Shown in pieces: positions 35,619 through 47,136 of a stretch of 64,000 nt of DNA. The notes below the pieces were generated by a model. That model was not told where the DNA came from, did not search any database, and was given only the letters and a program-made list of their open reading frames with translations. The stretch covers positions 17,891,001 through 17,955,000 of the forward strand of contig CM059587.1 of the NCBI GenBank assembly GCA_030407085.1. The letters run 5' to 3'. This stretch comes from Trichopria drosophilae (lineage: Eukaryota > Arthropoda > Insecta > Hymenoptera > Diapriidae). The translations under genes and the position numbers were made by a program. Positions within the stretch are counted from its first letter, which is position 1. Every line of letters starts with the position of its first letter.

Positions 35619-37375
35619 TTATAACTTGATATGAGATATGAAGACAGGCTCCTAATGCATCGCATTCTGGGAATTAGGAGGCTGTACTACTATTTATAGT
35701 AGAGTGTGCCTAGTTATTTTCCATAGATTTTTTACTAATATAAAGATATAATCTTTAGTAGCAATATAATGTGCCGAATTCCACCTTATTTTTAATTAGG
35801 ATAAAATGATGTGCATCGTACATCTTACCTTAATGTTTTCGACATTTCATAGTTTGTACTTCATATAAAAATAAATTATAATGATATGTAGTATTGCTCG
35901 TTTCTATCATGAGTCTCATGTATTCCTGGGACACATTATTGTCTGAGATTTAGTATTAGGGAAATAATCGAATATCGAGGGGCACATTAAGTGAACAATA
36001 ATTATTCTGCAGATGCACATATAAACAACTTTCGAAACATGTAATTACTGAAAATTTCTATAAATGTTTCGCTATTTTCGGAAAGTTTTTTCGGAAAATT
36101 ATTAAATCGTCTGTGAAAATTACGAAACGTGTATTACGAATAAAATTTCAGTTATTTTTTTCTGAAGTTTACTGCAGAAATTTCTCACAACGTATTATAG
36201 GCAATCAGAACTGTTAAGCTGGCGAGAAAAGTTTATTGGACAAACTAAAAAATCTGCTCTAAAACTCCTTAAAACACCAGATCAATTGCATAGAAGGGCT
36301 TGATTAGAACCAAGAGTGTAATAGAGTATTTCCATGTATGGTTTTCAATCGAATTCGAATCCAGAGTCGCAATTACCTACTTTGATCATATTAATAAGTG
36401 TTCGAATACTTTGACAAAACCTGTAATTATAAAGGCAAGAAAGAGTTTTTTGTCAAGACACTATGATAGCCGGTTTGCATTATATTTTCCCTCTTAAATT
36501 AGTTTCCGACGTTAGAATCGTCAAATTAGTTCCAGTTTGTAATCAGAACAAACAAAGAAATTGATAAAAAATGAGTATACAAATAATGTAACCATCATTT
36601 GCCAACATACTACAACAGTGTCTCCATGCACTTTTATCACAATGAGAATTTGGATTCAAATTTTAAACTGACCTTTTATTATGTTTTCTAAATTTTAAAC
36701 TGAATTTTCGACTGGCGTAATATTATGACGTACGAACAATTTAACTTTTCCCAAAATCTCAAATATCGCAGTTTTCGATCTTTTATCTCGAAATATATAA
36801 TCTTTTGGACAAAACAAAACAAGCTTAGAATTCATCAAAGAGCATACCAGAATTTTTCTGAAAAATATTCAGAATATCACTAAAAAAGTGTATAAATATA
36901 CTTTTGATTCTTAGCATATTTTGGAAGAAGATCATAGTTTTTGAGTTACAGCGACAAGATTTCCAAACTAGTTTTCATCGAGGACGCCGCTTTTCTATTT
37001 ATTTATCTTAAAATTCTAGGATTTTATATACCTTTGTTTATAGAAATAAAATAGACCTAACAGTTCGAAAAAAGCAATAAAAAGAAAAATTTCCAAATTT
37101 TTTTCAAATTTGGTGCCATATTGCAAATTTTATCGGCTGAACGTTATCTTAAAATTGTTCGAAGCGTTTGTTACTAAAGTAATCTTTTAATAAACGTAAA
37201 TCTTATGGACTGTTGGTCATTAATCGGTTATGTATCGAATAGAATATCGGGCATGCATCTATGCAAGTAATGATATTCTACAAAGCTATTATTTTCTCAT
37301 GATGTAAATATCATAATATGTAAGTGATACTTAATGGGTATTGAATGTCCTATGCGTAATGAAGAACTGATATGA
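35619..37375. repeat. segmental duplication block (copy 1, middle part)
   Basis: Closely matches 48551-50300, apart from about 300 bp (36500-36810) missing from the second copy but present in a third partial copy at 47750-48150. Contains no convincing gene; short ORFs such as 36300-36497 are unsupported. Confidence 0.8.
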
Positions 37376-38062
37376 AATTTCGTGGATTAATGGAGTGTTT
37401 TTGCATCGTTACTCAACCTTTTTCAATTCTCATTATTAAATTTTAAGTCTCACTTGAGTTTCAGTTCCAACATTTCATGACCAATTTAATATTTATATTT
37501 TTATACATTGTTTCACTGAAATCTGCAGTGTTAAACTATAAATGTACTATAAATGTACTATAAATAAATGGAAAAAAATATATATATACATAAGAAAACC
37601 AGAAAAACTGCGAAAAATTACTATTTTTATCGATTTTTCATCATTTTCGCCAATTTCCGGAACCATATTCGCTTTCGGTCCGCAAAAATACGAGAAGTAC
37701 GCTGATTTTCTTATAATTATGATATATTACATAGGTAAGAATGCACAACATTCTTTGTCATTTTTCTCAGTCGCCATTTATAGAATATTTTCTTTAATTC
37801 GGTTATTTATAATTCCTCCCTATAAACGAAACTTGCCTCAATACATTTATGTTTACTACATTTTTGATGGGTTGCAAATCGTCGAGGCAGTGGGTCCTGC
37901 CTAAGTTATACCGTACAAATACCGTCTATCCAAAGTTACACATTTGGCTTGCCCAAAGCTATATCACTCACTTCCCCTCCTTCTTCATTGTACGGAGTAT
38001 AAACAGAGTTACGCAAGTGGGGATAGTGAGGGGCTATAGCTTTGGACAAACGGCCGCCCTTT
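37376..38062. other. segment present only in duplication copy 1
   Basis: The homologous copy passes directly from GATATGAAGA to CCGACG at 50293-50312, so these roughly 690 bp are either an insertion here or a deletion there. No inverted ends or target duplication recognised. ORFs 37542-37904 and 37849-38082 lack motifs. Confidence 0.45.
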
Positions 38063-38140
38063 TCAAAGATCCGACGGTGTAACTTAGCACGGGGACTACT
38101 GTGGTTTGATAAACTATGGAATTTTGTTCAAACCATATAT
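38063..38140. repeat. host duplication sequence holding the Transib empty site
   Basis: From CGACGGTGTAACTTAGCACG it matches the right flank of the Transib at 62683-62750. A single CGACG (about 38073-38077) stands where the other copy has the duplicated CGACG around the element. Confidence 0.8.
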
Positions 38141-40197
38141 GATGGATTTCACGTCAAATGTCCAGACAAAAAAAATTTTCTCCAATCGAGCGCCAATTTT
38201 TTTTATGAGTTGTCCTATAGGTTAGTAATTATTCAGGAAAATATTTTTTAATTTTATTAAAAATTGGAGGAGTGGGAGGGGGTGAAAGTTTGGAACTTTT
38301 TTATGTCACGCGCTACTTTGTGTATTTATTCCACTTAAACAAATAAATACAAAATTTGTTTCAGATATGATTTTGATAGGATTTTTCATGAGCTTTCGAT
38401 TGGTGTAGTCCATTTTGAATTTATTTTTTATTTTGACCAAAATTTTTGAAAATCAAAAATATAATTCAAGTTTTTTCGACTTTGGGCACGTTTTTTTTTT
38501 TTTATATATTTTTAACAAAAAGCTGAGGGTTTTTCCTATAAAATACTTGAATTTCAAAACATCGTTTTTTTTTGTTTTCGAGAAATTAAATTATAAAGAT
38601 TGCGCGTCACGGCAACTCGAAGCACCAATGCACTGCGCTGCTACGCTAACGACTTTGGATTATTGCCGATAGGTGGCTGAACTCGTGGCATGTTTTCTCA
38701 TACATGAAACATTATAATACAGAAATATGTAGATTGAATTTTGAGTTCTCCAGAGTTATTAAGTGCAAACATTCACGTTGTACAAATTTTTGAACCTTCT
38801 GGAAGTTCAGGATATTTCTCTCGTAAACTCTCAGAAACACTAATCAAAACTGTTATTTTAATAGTTTTTTTTTCGTGGGTTGATCCACCTGCTTCTCCAC
38901 ACGTTTCTTGCCTTAACACTCATTTTTTAATAAAACAAAAATAAATGAAAAAATTAAACCCAAGAAAAAAAAGAAGATATATCTAAAACAAAAAATATCT
39001 TGCGAATGTCAATAAAAGTGCAGTTACTTACAATTATCTTTTCAGATCAAATAAATGGATAATTACAGTTTAACGCATGATAAAAGACACAGTGCAATAT
39101 GAGTGATAAAGGGATTTAGTAAATATCATATTTCCTACCAGATTTCTGTATTATAACGTTTCACGTATGAGAAAACATGCCACGAGTTCAGCCACCTGTC
39201 GGCAATAATCCAAAGTCGTTAGCGTAGCAGCGCAGTGCATTGGTGCTTCGAGTTGCCGTGACGCGCAATCTTTATAATTGTAATATTATGCATTTATTTT
39301 TCATATCATTTTTTTTTTTTTTTTTTTTTTTTTTTCATTTTTTTTTTTTTTTTTTTATAATGACATATTACTTTTACAAAATTGATATTCGCTCGACTCG
39401 CCAAGAGAAAACCGCAGATGAAAATATAAAAGATAACGTTAAAACTCGCGCAAGAGAGAAAGAGAATCGATATTATTTACTATTCATTATCCATTCAATA
39501 TTCATTAACAAAAGCATACATTCATACTAATCACTTTTTTAGTTTTTGTTTTAATCTTCATCAAACTTTAAATTTAACCGCCATCACTAAAACCAATTGT
39601 TTCAAATTGTGACTCACGATTTATCCTCTTCTGGTGGAAGCTCAACGTTGAGAAATGAGTTGACAGCTTCAAATCCTCCCCAGAATTTATCTTCTCATGA
39701 AACGTTGCACCATTGGACGAAATGACCTCGTGGTGAGTCTCGAGAATGACATCTGCTAAGATGGCGATATTCTAATGACTGCAGCTGGCCTCCCATAAAA
39801 TCGGAATGGACCCACAATGAATGTCGTCATTTACTCCACGACGGACATTACTTCGGCCTGAATTAGATCAACGATCAATACTAAATTTTTCTAATTCATA
39901 TGACCCACGATGAATATCACTTCACTCACCTTCAACCAGCAATGGCGTCGTCTTTCAATGAAGATACGGAGCCTCCGATCAACCACTTCTTTCAATTAGA
40001 AAGAACGCGACGAAGTTTGGTCTGCTCCAACGTCAATTATTTTCACCCTAGGTTATATCCGATTCGATAGACGACCAGAATGGGAATGATTTTTGAATAC
40101 GAAACATCGCGCACCAACGCGTCATCGATCCCGATTTCACATGTCTTGGGGAACGCCCCTTGATAGATTGTTTTCAGCATACACACTTACATTATTG

Positions 40198-40242
<45 letters not shown>

Positions 40243-40962
40243 ATATTGTTTTTCAATATAATATTTCATACATATATACACATATACAAATATCACTCGA
40301 TATTCATAGCACACTAATTTCGCATTATTTCCTCTCTTTCTCGCTCTATAGTTCTCTTTCTATTTATTTCTCTGTCCGCGCATTGTTTTCGCAAGGAATT
40401 GTCTTACATCTTCCTACGTTTACCGACCTCGTCATCTTAGATTAAAACCAGGTCGAAGTGTTACCCATTGGCAATACCTTAAAATATTATATAGACGACT
40501 ACTATGTTACATAATTCAATTTCTCGAAAACAAAAAAAACGATGTTTTGAAATTCAAGTATTTTATAGGAAAAACCCTCAGCTTTCTGTTAAAAATATAT
40601 AAAAAAAAAACGTGCCCAAAGTCGAAAAAACTTGAATTATATTTTTAATTTTCTAAAATTTTGGTCAAAATAAAAAATAAATTCAAAATGGAATACACCA
40701 ATCGAAAGTTCATGAAAAATCATATCAAAATCATATCTGAAACAAATTTTGTATTTATTTGTTTAAGTGGAATAAATACACAAAGTAGCGCGTGACATAA
40801 AAAAGTTCCAAACTTTCACCCCCTCCCACTCCTCCAATTTTTAATAAAATTAAAAAATATTTTCCTGAATAATTATTAACCTATAGTACAACTCATAAAA
40901 AAAATTGGGGCTCGATTGGAGAAAATTTTTTTTTTGTCTGGACATTTGACGTGAAATCCATC
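38141..40962. mobile_element. 2.8-kb palindromic element with long inverted ends
   Basis: Inverted arms of about 450 bp: left end GATGGATTTCACGTC, right end its complement at 40962. Comparison with 62740-62760 shows that the element is an insertion with about 4 bp (ATAT) repeated at the junctions. The left arm is interrupted by a MITE at 38596-39272. The interior (39640-40200) is less AT-rich and carries no recognisable gene; a CT microsatellite lies at 40201-40233. No transposase, so it is non-autonomous. Superfamily unresolved. Confidence 0.75.
38596..39272. mobile_element. MITE nested in the left arm, 677 bp
   Basis: Ends AAGATTGCGCGTCACGG and, inverted, CCGTGACGCGCAATCTT; arms about 130 bp, flanked by TA on both sides. 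It lies in one arm only of the enclosing palindrome, so it inserted later. Confidence 0.8.
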
Positions 40963-41130
40963 ATATATTAAAATGGAAGCTTAATGAAATCATATGTCAT
41001 TTACAAAATAGATTTTAATGATTGTCCATCAATACAACGGAAAAGCAAAATAGTTAAAAAACACTTATGTAACATAGAAATGATTGGAAAGAGATGATGG
41101 GCATACATCGTTATCTCTTATTTACTCATA
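40963..41130. repeat. host duplication sequence
   Basis: Matches 62750-62925 (TTAAAATGGAAGCTTAATG, then ACATCGTTAT). Homology ends exactly at 41130, where Helitron-like sequence begins. Confidence 0.8.
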
Positions 41131-41165
41131 CTAGAAGTTTAACGCGCGCTACGCGCGCGCAATTC
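41131..41165 (-). mobile_element. Helitron-like 3' terminus (minus sense)
   Basis: In minus sense the sequence ends GCGCGCGTAGCGCGCGTT (hairpin), about 8 bases, then CTAG followed by host T. A GC hairpin close to a CTRR end inserted between A and T is the Helitron 3' signature. The host junction is supported by loss of homology to 62925. The matching 5' TC end was not found. Confidence 0.55.
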
Positions 41166-41454
41166 TTTGCTTCCTATAGCTTTGTTTTTATGTCGTTAAA
41201 TTAAATATTAATTTATGTTACTTGTGCGTAAAATAGTATTTTATACATTTTTAACGTTTTTCGTTCGTATTTTACACACACAATATAACATGCTTTTCGA
41301 TGCAAATATATATTTATTTTATGTGAATATAAATGCCATAATTGGCTTTGAATCAAATTAAATTTTGATTATGTTCACGCTCTAATCATGTCATGGGAAC
41401 TGGAGTTTCATTATAATACGAGGTATCTAATTATAGGTAAATGTTTTTTTCGTC
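41166..41454. other. AT-rich DNA, presumed Helitron interior
   Basis: No motif recognised. Confidence 0.3.
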
Positions 41455-41865
41455 ATAGTAGGCGTAAAGTACGTCTTTACGCCTCTTTTAGCGAGCGTAA
41501 AGTTGACTTTTACGCCTACAAGGCGTAAATTGAACCCTAGGGCGTAAAGTTACCCCCGCCGGCGATTGGAACGATTCTCGGTCCGGCGAGGCCGGCCCTC
41601 GAGCTGTTGATCACCGACGGTTGTAACTTTTCTTGCCCTACGTTTCACTTAACGTCCAATAGACGTGAAAGTCAGTTTTACTCCTGCAAATCGATGCGCA
41701 AAGAGTCTTTCCGCCTACGTATGAGAAAAATAATGTTCGCACGTGGGGCGTAAGACTTTACACCCTCCGGCAATACTTTATACCCTCGGGCCGGCTTCGC
41801 CGTCCCTCCGGCATGAGAATTGCTTGCAGGCGTAAAGTCGTACTTTACGCCCACCGTACGAAAAC
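41455..41865. repeat. CGTAAAGT dyad cluster 2
   Basis: Facing pairs such as GGCGTAAAGT-ACGT-CTTTACGCC (41462-41486 region) and GGCGTAAAGTCGTACTTTA (41828 region) recur at irregular spacing in GC-richer sequence. It directly precedes the Helitron helicase remnant. Confidence 0.7.
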
Positions 41866-41970
41866 AACTATTGGATAATTCAGTAGAAGTGACATCTTCG
41901 CCTGGCTTTAGCTCGCAGATGAACTTTACACACGTACTCGATATCGAAGTAATAAAGTGCCAAAAAAAAG

Positions 41971-42350
41971 ATGGATTATACAATGGCACCCAGACTCTTG
42001 GTCTTACATCTAGGCAACAACCTTTTAAAATGCAAAATTTTAACTGGAAATAGTGTTAGAGAAAATTTTTTAATTGAATTACACGGTATTGTGAAAATCA
42101 TTGCGCATTTTCATTTAAAGGATGGCAGTTTCGAAACTTGTTTTTGCTATGACAATTAATAAAGCTCAAGGACCGACTTTTGAAAAAATTGGTATCGATA
42201 TTCGCAAAGACGTTTTTAATCACGTTGTTGTTTAAATAAAAAAATGTTGCATTTTCCCAGTACGATCATGGAATGGTCTAAAAGTATACTTTGGTAATCA
42301 ACAACATAAAAGATTGGCTAAAAATTATGTATATAAAAACCTACTTATAT
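41971..42350 (+). pseudogene. Helitron helicase C-terminal remnant
   Basis: Frame one reads APRLLVLHLGNNLLKCKILT, then GNSVRENF; in Pif1-like Helitron helicases this position reads NGTRLxVxxLGxNxxEAxIL. After a frame change comes VFAMTINKAQGPTFEKIGID, then IRKDVFNH (helicase motif with TINKxQGQTF), and after another VRSWNGLKVYFGNQQ. Two frameshifts and no N-terminal half, so it is inactive. It is flanked on both sides by the dyad clusters. Its plus orientation is opposite to the Helitron terminus at 41131, so they may belong to different insertions. Confidence 0.75.
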
Positions 42351-42409
42351 AAAAACTATTTTATTATTTATTATTTTTTACGCATAATATATCGAAAAAT
42401 ATCGTTCGG

Positions 42410-42905
42410 CACGCGTGCGTAAGAATTCAATTTTACGCACCGCTCTATCTAATCGCATGTTAAAAACGGTGCGTAAAATCGTATTTTACGCACTAGTATC
42501 GAAAAATATTATTTCGTACGGTGCGCGTAAAGTGCGGCTTTACGCCCCACGTGCGAACATTATTTTTCGTCACATGTAGGCGGAAAGACGCTTCCATATT
42601 AGGAAAAGCATAAGACAACAGTAGGAGAGCGGAAGAGCAGGAGCAAGTAGGGGGAATGGGGGGTGGGGATCGAAGCCCCCCCGATACTTGAATATACATG
42701 CTTAAAAGTTTAACTTTACTCCTAGTGGGTGTAAAGTTCCACTTTACGCCCGCAAAAGTGCGCGTAAAACTGTACTTTACGCCTACTGTGACGAAAAATA
42801 ATGTTCGATATACAGGCGTAAGAGTTCAACTTTACGCACTGCTCCAATCGAATCGCATGTTAAATTATGGTCCGTAAAGCTGAACTTTATGCTCTGATAT
42901 CGAAT
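42410..42905. repeat. CGTAAAGT dyad cluster 3
   Basis: At least seven facing pairs, for example GTGCGTAAAATCGTATTTTA, GCGCGTAAAGTGCGGCTTTA, GGCGTAAGAGTTCAACTTTA. The outer bases also pair (GTGC with GCAC, GGC with GCC), so each unit is a 22-26 nt inverted repeat. Confidence 0.7.
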
Positions 42906-43549
42906 TTTCGTCCCGGGCAACCGATCGCGTCTACGTTTTATTCTATGGGACCGAATCGAACTTTGTTGAGCTTAAAATGCGTGTCCCGACGTGTTGCACA
43001 AAATCATGACGAAATTGGATCCGAATCGTGAATATTAAAACTCCATTAAAGGTCATAATTTTGTTATGTTATGTGTAAATATTTGCCATTTTTCACTAAA
43101 ATTGCAATAAAGTTCTGAATTTTGAAGTTCTCGACATGGAGCTGGGACGAAAATGTGAATAATCATCTACACAACATTTATTCGCTTCTTACCAGACTCG
43201 TATATAAATTCATTTTAACCAGAGACAGCTCTGGTAATAATTAGGCTGAGAAGTCATTGAATGTAATGAATTTTACTTTTGCTTGATTCATAAAAATGTA
43301 AAAAGAGCTGAGCGACATGAAAATTGTAAATTTGCTGTCTGGTAATGAATAATACCATTGCTTTGATGAACCATACAAATGTTCACAAAGTATCGATGTT
43401 AAAATGATAAGATCGTTGTTGGTAATGAATGTTACAATACTTTGATACATAAAAAGTTTCATGCTTGATGTAAAGAATATGAAAATATTCATGTTACTTA
43501 GAACAAAGTTATAAAAATATTAATGTACTATGATGTATTACAATAATAA
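42906..43549. other. AT-rich DNA, nothing recognised
   Basis: Phrases near 43235-43500 (GGTAATGAATnnTACnAT) recur loosely several times and again at 44870. No gene. Confidence 0.4.
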
Positions 43550-43590
43550 CTAGTGTTGGCGTGTTGCCTCGCTCGCTTCGCTCGCTCAGA
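43550..43590 (-). mobile_element. possible second Helitron-like 3' terminus
   Basis: In minus sense GCGAGCGAAGCGAGCGAGG, a short spacer, then CTAG and T. Hairpin plus CTAG|T fits a Helitron end, but there is no empty site to confirm it. Confidence 0.35.
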
Positions 43591-45159
43591 AACTTCGACC
43601 CAGTGGAGAGTCGGCTATTCCTTAAGACTCGTTTGTTTACTAACAGATTTCAATTATATTATAAAATTATATTGATATTTGGGGGTCCAATCATATTTAG
43701 GTCCAAGTGGCTTCGATAGATATGTTACAACAATATAGTGTTTCTTATATGTATGAAAATTGAAAATGAGCATTTTCAAAACTTCGACCTCGACAACAGG
43801 CCAGCCGAAGTATTAATAAATAAAAGTTGCAAGACACTTACTTCATGCACTTGTATTCTAATAGACTATTCGATGCATATTACATGTTTACTGTGTTTTA
43901 CTAATTACTGTCTGTATTATTATGATATTATATATACATATAATTCGTCAAAGATATCTTGAAAGTGTCGAAAAGATCTATGACGGATATCTTATAGATA
44001 TCTATAAGACATCTTTTAGATATATCGAAATAGTTATTTCGTATCAAGGGCGTAAAAGAACTTATGCGCCCGTAGGTGATCACCGCGCCCGAGGGGCTGG
44101 CAAAGACTACCCCTGGGGGTAGGGGGTCGAAACGTCGAAATTTGATGAAAAACAATAGGGTAATTTTTTTTGCCGCGATGACCAAATTCAATACTTTTTC
44201 AGACAATAGTCATAAACATTTTTAACCAGTTTTTATGGCATTATCGTTGACTTTACGAAGAAAATGCGTACAACCTTTATTGTAAAGAATTTCATGCTCT
44301 ATCTTTTTTGTTTGAAATATTTTGTAATGAAATTTGTATTTCTGAAAATAAATGCAAATAACTACGAAGAAACTTATTTGGGACTAATGTTTTTTTAGTA
44401 ATGGACGGATGGATCTGCGCCAAAATCTAATCAGATCTAAGTTATGTCAAAACGCGTATTTAAAAAAAAAAATTATGTCAATACGCTTATCCGTTCGCGA
44501 GTTATCGCGAGACAAAAAACGGGACGTACGGACGTACGGACGTACAAGATCACGGACACAAATTTTTTTATTGTTGATTTGGGTTCCTTAGGGTCTGAAA
44601 CGTCGACATTTTATGAAAAACTATATGGTAATTTTTTTGCCCGAAGTGACCAAATTCAATACTTCGTCCAGACTTAGTCTGGGTCGAAGTAATTACGTTA
44701 AAGCTGAGTCGTCGAAGGTAATAAATGATACTGTTATTAGGTCATAAAAATGTCAAAAAGTGTAAGGGCGGTAGAGGTAATGTAGCATTGCTGGATTTGG
44801 AAACATTTAAGAAAAATGTTTGGCGACATGCAAAACTGTAAGCATTGTCGTTGGTAATCAATGTTAACATTACTTCGACGGATAATAATCCATGCTAGGC
44901 GTAAATAATCTGAAAATATTCATATTACATACTTTGATCCATAATAGTACATAAAAAAAAATGTACTGAATTATCGTTGACTAGATCGGAGAGAGTCAGA
45001 GAGTATGTTTACACTACTGCTGTAAACTCCTCAAATGTCATATCCTTAACAGCGAACAAGTTAAAAATTAAATATTCTCGAGATGCACCCATGTATTTTC
45101 TTCTCGAAATTTGCAGCATAATTTTTCTTTCTTTAATCAATTAACTATTTAATAATCGT
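43591..45159. other. repeat-rich DNA without genes
   Basis: Two similar blocks (44105-44215 and 44580-44690) share AACGTCGAnATTTnATGAAA and GACCAAATTCAATACTT. A GGACGTAC repeat lies at 44521-44545, and one more short dyad (GGGCGTAAAAGAACTTATGC) lies at 44048. These look like diverged copies of one interspersed repeat. No gene recognised. Confidence 0.45.
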
Positions 45160-45505
45160 AAAATTAACCTCAAATTTGAGTTGGAGTTAAACTGCGAATA
45201 CACCCTAAAATAAGATTGGTGGGAGCTCGGAAGAAAAAAATAGAATTGCTTTAGAGTAAATTATTTATTTGAAAACAAATTTGTTCAGAGTTCTACATAG
45301 AAAACTGCAATCATCATTGTTACTAAAATTTATTATAATACAATGAGCTTGTAAAATAGCCGAGGAATGCGTCAGATTTTCATTCTCCTTCATCTCATTG
45401 TGCCTCGTGAAGGCGGGTGCAATATTTTGTCCAGCGCAAACATGGTTATGTTAAGTCTCCTCCACATCAATGATCAGATCCACTTGCCTTACTTGTTACT
45501 TTGTA
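45160..45505 (-). other. putative 3' exon of the small-peptide gene
   Basis: Non-coding block conserved with 15500-16825. In minus sense it begins after TCATTACTTTCAG and contains AATAAA at 45329-45334. Confidence 0.45.
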
Positions 45506-45742
45506 CTGAAAGTAATGACAAATTTATTAAAAATAAATAAGACTTGTTTCATAAACGAATATATTAATGGAGTACAAAAGCTCCCTTACATAGTATATAG
45601 TTTTAGTATAAATAAAAGATATAAACTTTTAGAATTTAATAAAGTTTAATAAACAATTAAACAATTGACTTCTATTCACATACGAATCGGAAAATGATAA
45701 ACAATTTAATTAAGCTACTTAGATGGCCATATTCTTACTCAC

Positions 45743-45937
45743 CTTGTCATCAGGAATTGCTCGAATTTGAGCATTGCTCTTGAGGCTGCTGCACGGTTTG
45801 TTGCCTCCTAACGTTGGCACTGCGCAACTCAAGCAGTATTAATGCTGCCTCGTATTCCGGAGTGTTTATCTCGATATCATTGTTATTTTCGTCCAGATCG
45901 TAATTTACTGGCAATGTCGACATATTCCCAGAATTTC
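45743..45937 (-). promoter_or_regulatory. candidate coding exon bounded by consensus splice sites
   Basis: In minus sense the exon begins after ATCTTTACAG and ends before GTGAGT (GACAAG|GTGAGT). A second acceptor TCATTACTTTCAG lies at 45505/45506, giving an intron of about 237 bp. Both acceptors and the donor are conserved in the copies at 17 and 24 kb. The stop codon lies 7 bases before the donor. Confidence 0.55.
45750..45923 (-). CDS. small-peptide gene, best-preserved copy, 57 aa
   Basis: ATG at 45923; product MSTLPVNYDLDENNNDIEIN, then TPEYEAALILLELRSANVRR and a Gln/Ser-rich tail (QQTVQQPQEQCSNSSNS). The N-terminal half is acidic and Asn-rich. The middle is a probable amphipathic helix with an LILLEL core followed by basic RR. 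No signal peptide, no membrane segment, one Cys. It would be cytosolic or nuclear; a short binding or inhibitory peptide is conceivable, but function is unknown. It sits in an exon with good splice sites and is followed by a 3' exon with an AATAAA. Synonymous-type differences from the other copies suggest that the peptide was under selection at some time. Confidence 0.6.
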   Translation of the reverse strand: MSTLPVNYDLDENNNDIEINTPEYEAALILLELRSANVRRQQTVQQPQEQCSNSSNS

Positions 45938-45939
45938 CT

Positions 45940-46282
45940 GTAAAGATTTTTATAATCTAGTTATGGCTATTTCATGGTATCCTCAATAACAAATCCTTAA
46001 TATAGAACATAGACCGACGGTAATGGAACCGTGGTCCACGCAAAGCCGGTCGGTATTTCAAGTTAAGGGTCCAGTCTTATAAATTTTGTAAAAAAAACTG
46101 GCAATTTTGAGGATTTTATAAAAGATCTTTATAACCTCCTCGCTGACAAACCTAGAGTCATCACGATTCGTGGACATTATTAATTTAATTTCCAGTATAA
46201 TCTCCAGTTATGGGCTTAACATTGAAATGCTAAAAATTATGATAACTAGAAAACGGTAATATGAAAGAAGAAAAACTTAGTT
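45940..46282. repeat. segmental duplication block (copy 2, left part)
   Basis: Matches 24994-25320 with scattered differences. In minus sense it lies upstream of the small-peptide exon. Confidence 0.75.
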
Positions 46283-46350
46283 CTGGATGGGATCGAACCC
46301 GGGTCACTCGCGCGCTACGATTAGACATTAACCAATCGTCGCTGTAACAA
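46283..46350 (-). repeat. tRNA-derived SINE-like sequence
   Basis: In minus sense GGTTCGATCCC (46289-46299) is a perfect tRNA B box, preceded by GATTGGTTAATGTC, which resembles an A box, at about the right distance. The T-stem does not pair fully and no complete cloverleaf forms, so it is a tRNA-derived repeat head or pseudogene. The copy near 25325 keeps only the B-box end. Confidence 0.5.
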
Positions 46351-46394
46351 TATTGGACAAATGATAGCTACGAGAAACCAGGAGTAGAATGATA

Positions 46395-46915
46395 AAGGTG
46401 CCCCTGGACCCTAAGGAATAAAATGTTTCATGCCTAGTTTCGCAATTTAGGATGGCGTCTTTCAAAATGGCGGCTGTAGGTTAAAAAAAACATGCTTATA
46501 TTTTTATTTTATGAAAAATGTTAATTAAAGACACAATGACATTATATCAGAGTGGCATATGTAGTTTTCATGGTCGCTGATTTCAAAATTCAAAATGGCG
46601 GATTCAAAATGGCCACGAAAACCCTTGTATACCCAATTTCATACTCATCGAACATTACAAATGAATTTTCGCATTCAATATCCCTCATTTTGATTCCGCC
46701 ATTTTGAATTTTTCAATTCTAACTTCTTATTCGTAATCAGCGATCACGAAAACTGCACATGCCACTCTGATACAACGAGAGTGTGACTTGAATTTGCATT
46801 TCAATAAAAATATGGTCATGTTTTTTTATGCGACAGCCGCCATTTTGAAAGCCGCCATCTTGAATTGCGAAATGAGGCATGAAATATTTTATTCCTCAGG
46901 GTCTATGGACACCTT
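46395..46915. mobile_element. palindromic MITE rich in AAnATGGCGG motifs
   Basis: Ends AAGGTGCCCCTGGACCCT and its inverted counterpart AGGGTCTATGGACACCTT. Arms about 230 bp. Several AAAATGGCGG or AAGATGGCGGC copies are mirrored in the other arm. No coding capacity. Confidence 0.8.
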
Positions 46916-47136
46916 ATTTTAACTTTAGAAATGACTCTCAATACCATTTCAAGGTGAAAGTGGTGTTTGAATCGAACAAAAATGTTAAAAAACCCCATTT
47001 TTTACAAAGAAACGCGTAAAACTTTTTGCCGTTCATTCTATCGAAATTCTATTGAAATATTCTGAAAGGGCATACAATTTTACATTAGAAATAATGGTGC
47101 GCAAAATTTTTCCAAATTTTTTCCATTATGTACAAA

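Noticed and set aside
39240..39530. 96-codon ORF with poly-Phe
   Set aside because: Crosses a poly(T) run at the end of a MITE.
46283..46350. Functional tRNA gene
   Set aside because: B box is perfect but T-stem and acceptor do not pair; kept only as a tRNA-derived repeat.
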